From: Solicola gregarius
GTDB taxonomy: Bacteria > Actinomycetota > Actinomycetes > Propionibacteriales > Nocardioidaceae
Direction: 5' to 3'
NCBI RefSeq assembly: GCF_025790165.1
Contig: NZ_CP094970.1
Location: 1,550,001 to 1,614,000, forward strand
Length of the DNA stretch: 64,000 bases
Below the pieces are notes generated by a model that saw only the letters and a program-made list of their open reading frames with translations, ran no database searches and had not been told where the DNA came from. Of the stretch, positions 59,041 through 64,000 are shown piece after piece (position 1 is the first letter of the stretch; each line of letters starts with the position of its first letter). The position numbers were made by a program, and so were the translations under genes.

Positions 59041-59107
59041 CCGCGCCGCTCAGTAGCAAGTTTGCCGGGTAGCGGCGCGGATTACCATGGGCCCATGGTA
59101 ATCCGCG
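59041..59107 (-). terminator. Compound hairpin after tilS
   Basis: A perfect 32-bp palindrome without spacer (59076-59107, centre GGGCCC) overlaps a second stem, CCGCGCCGCT (59041-59050) with AGCGGCGCGG (59071-59080). Transcribed from tilS, the second stem is followed by TTTACC, which resembles an intrinsic terminator with a short U tract. The two hairpins share 59076-59080 and are therefore mutually exclusive in part. Confidence 0.6.
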
Positions 59108-59131
59108 GGGCAACGTGACGGCCGCGCCCGC

Positions 59132-60106
59132 TCAGCGGGAGAACGCGATCCAGACCCCGACCCGGCGGGCGACGACCTTGCCGGGGAGCTCGATATGCGA
59201 CTGCCCGTGCCAGTCGGTCACCAGCCGCTCGACCTCGATCACATGCGCCGCGGTGAGGTCGGCGGCCGGGCAGCCCATTCGCAGCGCGTGGCGTCGGATC
59301 ACCCGGGTGCGGATCGCGCGCGGCAGCTTCGCAAGCGTCTCGGCATCGAGGCGGTCGTCGCCGTCGAGTGCCTCGAACTCGACGCGCTCGACCAGCTCGT
59401 CGAGGTGGTCTGCGTCGGCACGCAACAGCGACGCCGTACGCGCCAGCGCCTCGCGTACCCCCGGCCCGAGCGCCGCCTCGAGCGCGGGCAGTGCCTGCGT
59501 GCGCACCCGCACCCGGGTGTACGCAGTGTCGTCGTTGTGGGGGTCGTCCCACCACTCCACGCCGGTCTCCTCGCACACCGCGCGCGTCTGCGTACGAGAC
59601 AGCGCGAGGAACGGCCTTCGCCACAAGCCGTCGGCCGGCGCCATCGCGGCGAGCGAGCGCGCACCCGAGCCCCGGGCGAGGCCCATCAGCACCGTCTCGG
59701 CCTGGTCGTCGAGCGTGTGCCCGAGGAGCACGGCCACCGCATCGTGGCGCTGCGCCACGCCCGACAGCGCGTCGTACCTGGCGGCACGCGCGGCACCCTC
59801 CGGGCCTCCGGCGGCACCTACCTCGACCCGGGCCACCTCGACGGGCGCGAGCCCGAGTTGCTTCGCCCGAGCAGCGGCGGTCCAGGCGACCGCGTCGGAG
59901 CCCTCCTGGAGGCCGTGGTCGACGACCACCGCACCGGCCTCGAGGTCACGCCGGGGCGCGACGAATGCCGTCGCGGCGGCGAGCGCCAACGAGTCGGCGC
60001 CACCCGAGACGGCGACGAGCACGCGCGACCCGTCGGCCAGGTCGGCAAGCGCGTCACGTACGAGTACGCGCGCCCGAGCGACGTCGGGGTGCGGCCGCCC
60101 GCCCAT
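59132..60106 (-). CDS. tilS: tRNA(Ile)-lysidine synthase
   Basis: This 324-residue enzyme modifies C34 of tRNA-Ile2 to lysidine so that it reads AUA. It has the PP-loop VLVAVSGGADSLALAAA (about residue 30), VVVDHGLQEGSDAVAWTAAA, LLGHTLDDQAETVLMGLARG and a shorter C-terminal domain than E. coli TilS. I chose the ATG of MGGRPHP: sequence further upstream belongs to an inserted foldback element. If that element is removed, this ATG would follow the upstream stop codon after only 2 bases. Confidence 0.93.
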   Translation of the reverse strand: MGGRPHPDVARARVLVRDALADLADGSRVLVAVSGGADSLALAAATAFVAPRRDLEAGAVVVDHGLQEGSDAVAWTAAARAKQLGLAPVEVARVEVGAAGGPEGAARAARYDALSGVAQRHDAVAVLLGHTLDDQAETVLMGLARGSGARSLAAMAPADGLWRRPFLALSRTQTRAVCEETGVEWWDDPHNDDTAYTRVRVRTQALPALEAALGPGVREALARTASLLRADADHLDELVERVEFEALDGDDRLDAETLAKLPRAIRTRVIRRHALRMGCPAADLTAAHVIEVERLVTDWHGQSHIELPGKVVARRVGVWIAFSR

Positions 60107-60107
60107 C

Positions 60108-60277
60108 GCTAGTACCTCGTCAACCAACGTGTGCCCTGTTGCGCGACGCCCAGACGGGCGCCTCGCTGCGTTCTCGTCGGTCGAAGATGGACCGGCATCG
60201 ACTTTCCTCCTCGGCCTTGCGAGCCATCCCGCTGGACGCCGCTCACGACGGGCAACGTTGGTTGACGAGGCACTAGC
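60108..60277. mobile_element. CTAG-flanked foldback (MITE-like) element A
   Basis: The terminal inverted repeats 60108-60130 and 60255-60277 are 23 bp and match at 22 positions (GCTAGTRCCTCGTCAACC and on). CTAG occurs at both ends (60109-60112 and 60273-60276) and reads as a 4-bp target duplication. The interior has no credible gene. A core at 60165-60219 (minus strand) is shared with copies at 62846-62901 and 50376-50431. Removing it with one CTAG leaves zincin stop TAG, CG, tilS ATG. Confidence 0.75.
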
Positions 60278-61340
60278 CGTGTACGCGGGCGAGCCAGTGC
60301 GAGGGCTCACCGATCTCGAGCTTCGACGGCAGGTTCGCCGGCTCTGCCCAGACCGCGTTGAAGCCCTCGTGGCCGACCTTGTCGACGACCGTACGCACGA
60401 ACGTCGCGCCGTCGCGGTACTGCCGCATCTTGGCGTCGAGTCCGAGCAGACGGCGAAGCAGCGAGTCGAGGCCGCCCTTGCCCTTGCGGCGATGGTTGAA
60501 CCGCTTGCGGATCGTTCGCACCGACGGAATCACCTCGGGCCCGACGCCGTCCATCACGACGTCGGCATGGCCCTCGAGCAACGACATCACGCCGGTCATC
60601 TGGTCGACCACCTCGCGCTGCTGCGGGTTCTGCAGCACGTCGACGATGCTGCTGTCCGGCTCGCCTCGCAGTACGCGGCCGAGCTCGGTCGCGCCGTCGG
60701 AGAGCAACCGGCTCACACCGCTCGGGTCGACCTCGGTCGACTCGACGAAGGTGCCGATCAGGCCCTGTACGTGGTCGCGCAGCCACGGCACGGCGGTGAA
60801 CTGAACGCGGTGCGTCTCCTCGTGCAGGCAGACCCAGAGCCGGAAGTCGTGCGGATCGACACCGAGCTCGTGCTCAACGGTCACGATGTTGGGGGCGACC
60901 AACAGCATCCGGCCGGTGTCGCCGGCCCCACCCGCCCAGAACGGGTCGAACTGCCCGAGCACCTTGCTCGACATGAAGGCCAGCAGGGCGCCCACTTCGG
61001 CGCCTGCGACCTTCGACCCGATCGACCGCGAGGCGCCCTTCGGGTACTTGCCCGACTCGGCGATCTTCGCCTCCAGCAGCTCGAGGATCGACGCGAATCC
61101 CTCGGTGTTCGCGGTGATCCATGCCGGCCGGTCGACGACCAGGACGGGCGCGGAGGCCGCCCGCGCATGGAGCCCGGTGTAGTCGCGTACCGGCTGCTCG
61201 GAGGTCTGCGCGCCCTCGCGGAGCTCGGCGACCGCAGCGGCGATCTCGTCGGCCGGGATCTCGGGGCCGGGACGCACGAAACGGTTGGCCGTCTGGCGAG
61301 CGAACTCCCAGTCGACCATCGAGGGGCGCTTGTCGGTCAT
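60273..61340 (-). CDS. Zincin-like zinc-dependent metalloprotease (DUF2342/Zincin_2)
   Basis: This 355-residue soluble protein has the zinc motif HEETH in WVCLHEETHRVQFTAVPW (about residue 172) and a second conserved block LLEGHADVVMDGVG (about 240). Together they match the actinobacterial family annotated as coenzyme F420 biosynthesis-associated or Zincin_2. The substrate is unknown. It lies upstream of tilS, as in many actinobacteria. Its TAG stop lies in the CTAG of the inserted element downstream. Confidence 0.85.
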   Translation of the reverse strand: MTDKRPSMVDWEFARQTANRFVRPGPEIPADEIAAAVAELREGAQTSEQPVRDYTGLHARAASAPVLVVDRPAWITANTEGFASILELLEAKIAESGKYPKGASRSIGSKVAGAEVGALLAFMSSKVLGQFDPFWAGGAGDTGRMLLVAPNIVTVEHELGVDPHDFRLWVCLHEETHRVQFTAVPWLRDHVQGLIGTFVESTEVDPSGVSRLLSDGATELGRVLRGEPDSSIVDVLQNPQQREVVDQMTGVMSLLEGHADVVMDGVGPEVIPSVRTIRKRFNHRRKGKGGLDSLLRRLLGLDAKMRQYRDGATFVRTVVDKVGHEGFNAVWAEPANLPSKLEIGEPSHWLARVHG

Positions 61341-61365
61341 GGCGCCAACGGTACGCGGGGCGTGG

Positions 61366-62994
61366 TCACCGGGTGCATGCGCAGGACGTGAGCGCGGCCG
61401 CGATGTCGTCGAGCCCCGCCCGCGCGTCCAGCACGAACTTGTCCTTCACGTCGTTCGCGATGGCAACGAACGCCAACGGCGTGCCCTGCTTGTCGGTCGT
61501 GAGGCCCGCGTACGCGTGTGTCCCGGTGAGCGTGCCGGTCTTCGCTCGCGCGACACCGAGACCGGCGTACGACGTCGGCGAGGTGAACCGGTCGGCGAGG
61601 CTCCCGCTGAAGCCGGCGACCGGCAGACCGGACGCGACGGGACGTAGGTCGGAGTCGCGCGACGTCGCCGCCAGCTTCAGCACGGCCAGCTCCGCGCGCA
61701 GCGTCACGGCGTTGTCGCGAGACAGTCCGCTGCCGTCGTACACCTGGATGCCCTGCCACGGCACGCCGAGCGATTTCAGGACCGACTGCATCGCCCTGGC
61801 GCCGCCCTCGAAGCTCGCGGGTTCGCCCTCGCCGATCGCCAGCTGGCGCTGGATGACATCGGCCGCGGAGTTGTCGCTCAACGCCAACGTGTGCTGCACG
61901 ATCTGGCCGAGCGGCGGGCTGTCCACGCTCGCGATGTCGGCGGAGTCGGCCGGAGCCTTCTTACGTGAGACGGCGCCCTTGACACTGACACCGCGCTTCG
62001 CGAGCAGGTCGACGAACGCCTCGGTGGCCTGCTTCGCCGGCTGGGTCGTACGCTCGCCGGTGTCGACGTCGGTGACTCCCTCATCGGCCCACAGAGCGCT
62101 GACGGGAGTCGTCACATCCGTGGTGATGTAGCTGTCTTCCCAACGTGGGTTGACGTCCGGTCCCTTGAACAGACTGTCGTCGAAAGAGACCTCTGCCTGC
62201 TTCACGCCGTCCTGCTTCAACGCCTTCGCGGTCTGGTCGGCGAGATCGGCGAGTGTCGCGGGCTGCGGGTAGACGTCATCGGAGTCCTTCGGCGGCTTCG
62301 TCGCCAACAGCGGGTCGCCTCCGCCCACGAGGGTCAGCCGCGCGGTCCTGCCGGCTCCCTGCGCGCGTACGACCGAGGTGGTGAATCGCGCGTCGCGGCC
62401 GAGCGAGTCGAGCGCCGCGAGCGACGTGAAGTTCTTCAGCGTCGACGCCGGCATGTACGATCCCGAGCCGATCGTCACCGGCTTGCCCTGCTCGAGCGGC
62501 GCAACGGCGACGCCCGTGTGCTTGCCGAACGTCCGGTCCTTGAACACCGCGCGTACCGACGCCTCGACCGCTCGACGGTCGAGCTGTCCGGGCGTCGCAT
62601 CGTCGAGAACGGGCTGGGGCGTACGCGCGGCCGGGAAGTCGAGCTCCTCGGGTGGCTCGACGTCGAGCGCCGAGGCGTCGGAGTCGTCGAGCCAGCGATC
62701 GAAACCGCCGAGCGCGTACGCGGCGATTCCGCCACCGACGACAAGGACGACGACGGTCAGGACGGCGACGTACCAGCGGATGCGGCCTAGGTCGTATTGG
62801 TGGATCTCTCGTCGATCAGGGAGCGGGTCTCCGCGCCCGATCCGGCAAGGCGCGGGAGCGAAGTCGGAGTCGGTCCTCCTTCGAGCGACCCGTAACGCAG
62901 CCAAGCGGGATGCGGAGCCACGCGAGCCGGCGCGGGATTCACCAATACGACCTAGGTCACATGCGCTCCCCCTGCGTGGCCCGTACCGTGTCAT
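61366..62994 (-). CDS. dacB: D-alanyl-D-alanine carboxypeptidase/endopeptidase (PBP4 family)
   Basis: This 542-residue serine enzyme of the peptidase S13 family acts on peptidoglycan outside the membrane. Penicillin-binding motifs are ASTLK (about residue 184), SDNSA (about 372) and KTGTL (about 484). One membrane helix (WYVAVLTVVVLVVGGGIAAY) anchors it. The first 17 residues and the helix are separated by 55 arginine-rich residues encoded by an inserted foldback element (62791-62955), which keeps the frame. Without it the protein would begin MTRYGPRRGSACDLGRI and run directly into RWYVAVL. The ATG at 62994 is preferred, with a -10-like TATTGT 7 bases upstream. Confidence 0.9.
   Translation of the reverse strand: MTRYGPRRGSACDLGRIGESRAGSRGSASRLAALRVARRRTDSDFAPAPCRIGRGDPLPDRREIHQYDLGRIRWYVAVLTVVVLVVGGGIAAYALGGFDRWLDDSDASALDVEPPEELDFPAARTPQPVLDDATPGQLDRRAVEASVRAVFKDRTFGKHTGVAVAPLEQGKPVTIGSGSYMPASTLKNFTSLAALDSLGRDARFTTSVVRAQGAGRTARLTLVGGGDPLLATKPPKDSDDVYPQPATLADLADQTAKALKQDGVKQAEVSFDDSLFKGPDVNPRWEDSYITTDVTTPVSALWADEGVTDVDTGERTTQPAKQATEAFVDLLAKRGVSVKGAVSRKKAPADSADIASVDSPPLGQIVQHTLALSDNSAADVIQRQLAIGEGEPASFEGGARAMQSVLKSLGVPWQGIQVYDGSGLSRDNAVTLRAELAVLKLAATSRDSDLRPVASGLPVAGFSGSLADRFTSPTSYAGLGVARAKTGTLTGTHAYAGLTTDKQGTPLAFVAIANDVKDKFVLDARAGLDDIAAALTSCACTR
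62786..62956. mobile_element. CTAG-flanked foldback (MITE-like) element C
   Basis: Perfect 17-bp terminal inverted repeats occur (CCTAGGTCGTATTGGTG at 62786-62802 and its complement at 62940-62956). CTAG lies in both ends (62787-62790, 62952-62955). The 165 bp between equivalent points equal 55 codons, inserted in frame in dacB. The core 62846-62901 (plus strand) contains CAAGGC, GGAG, AAGTCG, CGGTC, CTTCGA and AACGCAGC in the same order and spacing as element A, but in opposite orientation to dacB. Confidence 0.75.
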
Positions 62995-63001
62995 GTGCGC
63001 G

Positions 63002-63007
63002 ACAATA
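63002..63007 (-). promoter_or_regulatory. -10-like element for dacB
   Basis: On the minus strand, TATTGT ends 7 bases before the dacB ATG at 62994 and no ribosome site intervenes. This suggests a leaderless start. Confidence 0.35.
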
Positions 63008-63056
63008 TCGGGAGTCACCCAACGCGCCGTAGCGCGTGCTGTTATCCGGAGGAACC

Positions 63057-63548
63057 GTGCAATTCGACGTCACTGTGGAGATCCCCAAGGGCAACCGCAA
63101 CAAGTACGAAGTCGACCACACGACGCACCGGATCCGGCTCGACCGCACGCTGTTCACGGCCACGCAGTACCCCGCGGACTACGGGTTCATCGAGTACACC
63201 CTGGGCCTCGACGGTGACCCGCTGGACGCGCTGGTGCTGCTGTCGGAGCCGACCTTCCCGGGTTGCGTGATCGGGTGCCGCGCGATCGGGATGTTCCGGA
63301 TGACCGACGAGGCCGGCGGCGACGACAAGGTGCTGTGCGTACCGGCCGCCGACCCGCGCCAGGAGCATCTGCGCGACATCCACCACGTGCCGGAGTTCGA
63401 CCGGCTCGAGATCCAGCACTTCTTCGAGGTCTACAAGGACCTCGAGCCGGGCAAGTCGGTCGAGGGCGCGACCTGGGTGGGGCGCACGGAGGCCGAGGCC
63501 GAGATCGAGTCGAGCCGCAAGCGGTACGAGGACAACGGCGGCTACTGA
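63057..63548 (+). CDS. ppa: Inorganic pyrophosphatase
   Basis: This 163-residue family I soluble pyrophosphatase starts at GTG with GGAGGA 4 bases upstream. It has [30 protein letters not shown] and the metal-binding [11 protein letters not shown], followed by [20 protein letters not shown]. It hydrolyses PPi to drive biosynthesis. It is divergent from dacB and overlaps the gluQRS stop by 7 bp in a convergent arrangement. Confidence 0.96.
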   Translation: MQFDVTVEIPKGNRNKYEVDHTTHRIRLDRTLFTATQYPADYGFIEYTLGLDGDPLDALVLLSEPTFPGCVIGCRAIGMFRMTDEAGGDDKVLCVPAADPRQEHLRDIHHVPEFDRLEIQHFFEVYKDLEPGKSVEGATWVGRTEAEAEIESSRKRYEDNGGY

Positions 63549-64000
63549 GCCGCGTTCGCCGACGCCGCTGCGGTCACGACCCACGGCTCCGTCGGCAACC
63601 GCGCCGCATCGAACTCGTCGAGCAGCTCGACCGGCGTACGTCCCTGCATCCCGAGCGACCGCGCCATCCGTGCGAGCGCGTCTCGCGGCTTGACCCCAAG
63701 CCTGGCCAGATCCGTGAGGGTGATGCTGCCGTCGCGCTTGGCGAGGCGCTCGCCCTGCGCGTTCACCGCGAGGGGCACGTGCGCGTACGTCGGAGCCGGC
63801 AGCCCCAGCAGCGAGGCGAGGTACGCCTGCCGCGGCGCGGAGCTGAGCAGGTCGTCGCCGCGTACCACCTGGTCGATGCCCTGATCGGCATCGTCGACCA
63901 CGACCGCGAGGTTGTACGCGGCCACACCGTCGTTGCGAACCAGCGACAGGTCGTCGACCACACCCTCGTACGACCCGTGCAGCACGTCGCGCACGGTGAA
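63542..64000 (-). CDS. gluQRS: Glutamyl-Q tRNA(Asp) synthetase, C-terminal part
   Basis: The 5' end lies beyond the window. The visible 152 residues cover the second half of the class I catalytic domain: [53 protein letters not shown], and the KMSK-like [10 protein letters not shown]. They then end without an anticodon-binding domain, which distinguishes GluQRS from GltX. It attaches glutamate to queuosine in tRNA-Asp. Confidence 0.9.
   Translation of the reverse strand, partial: FTVRDVLHGSYEGVVDDLSLVRNDGVAAYNLAVVVDDADQGIDQVVRGDDLLSSAPRQAYLASLLGLPAPTYAHVPLAVNAQGERLAKRDGSITLTDLARLGVKPRDALARMARSLGMQGRTPVELLDEFDAARLPTEPWVVTAAASANAAQ

Noticed and set aside
60107-60310. In-frame extension of tilS upstream of MGGRPHP
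   Set aside because: It runs through the foldback element and into the zincin gene. TilS enzymes do not have such an arginine-rich N terminus.

Overview
The window is high-GC DNA from an actinomycete. The gene content (lsr2, disA, actinobacterial ClpC, type III pantothenate kinase, a short MutY without a NUDIX domain, DUF3180 after folK) and a codon style rich in CGTACG suggest Propionibacteriales, most likely Nocardioidaceae. The family name is an inference. I found no rRNA, tRNA, CRISPR array or complete insertion sequence. No stretch longer than 300 bases lacks a gene.

Layout. 0-9.4 kb: an ABC exporter with its TetR regulator, a TIM-barrel isomerase, a Ppx/GppA phosphatase, a large secreted alpha/beta hydrolase whose frame is broken once, a cysteine-rich protein, a VOC protein and a sulfotransferase. 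9.5-16.5 kb: radA-disA, a leaderless methyltransferase gene, a membrane glycosyltransferase-like protein, a repeat-tailed membrane protein and mutY. 16.5-20.9 kb: four consecutive sulfotransferase-like genes. 21-32.4 kb: housekeeping genes clpC, lsr2, lysS, (fic), coaX, nadC, nadB, panD, panC and a DUF2520 gene. 32.6-37.8 kb: an FtsX/MacB-type ABC system with a two-component system. 37.9-47.2 kb: a teichoic-acid-like wall polymer locus with a TarI-like cytidylyltransferase fused to an SDR reductase, two giant glycosyltransferase/CDP-polyol phosphotransferase fusions (one frameshifted) and an SpsF-like cytidylyltransferase. 47.8-51.7 kb: an osmoprotectant ABC importer split over two divergent units. 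51.9-64 kb: the second housekeeping block DUF3180, folK, folB, an NTF2-like gene, folP, folE, ftsH, hpt, tilS, a zincin gene and dacB, then ppa and the end of gluQRS.

In many actinobacteria the two housekeeping blocks lie close together (dacB-tilS-hpt-ftsH-folEPBK-DUF3180-panCD-nadBC-coaX-lysS-lsr2-clpC-disA-radA). The wall-polymer, ABC/TCS and osmoprotectant genes therefore look like accessory islands lodged in a conserved backbone, as does the sulfotransferase array.

The most unusual content is non-coding. (1) Foldback elements of about 165 bp sit between duplicated CTAG sites. One separates a zincin stop codon from the tilS start codon. The other lies in frame inside the 5' end of dacB. 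They share a conserved core but have unrelated terminal inverted repeats. A third, diverged copy lies upstream of the osmoprotectant permease. (2) Two copies of a 95-bp foldback each sit between a convergent gene pair. (3) A concentric dyad lies upstream of fic, two abutting large palindromes lie at 47.8 kb, and two long perfect hairpins each carry a 10-nt loop.
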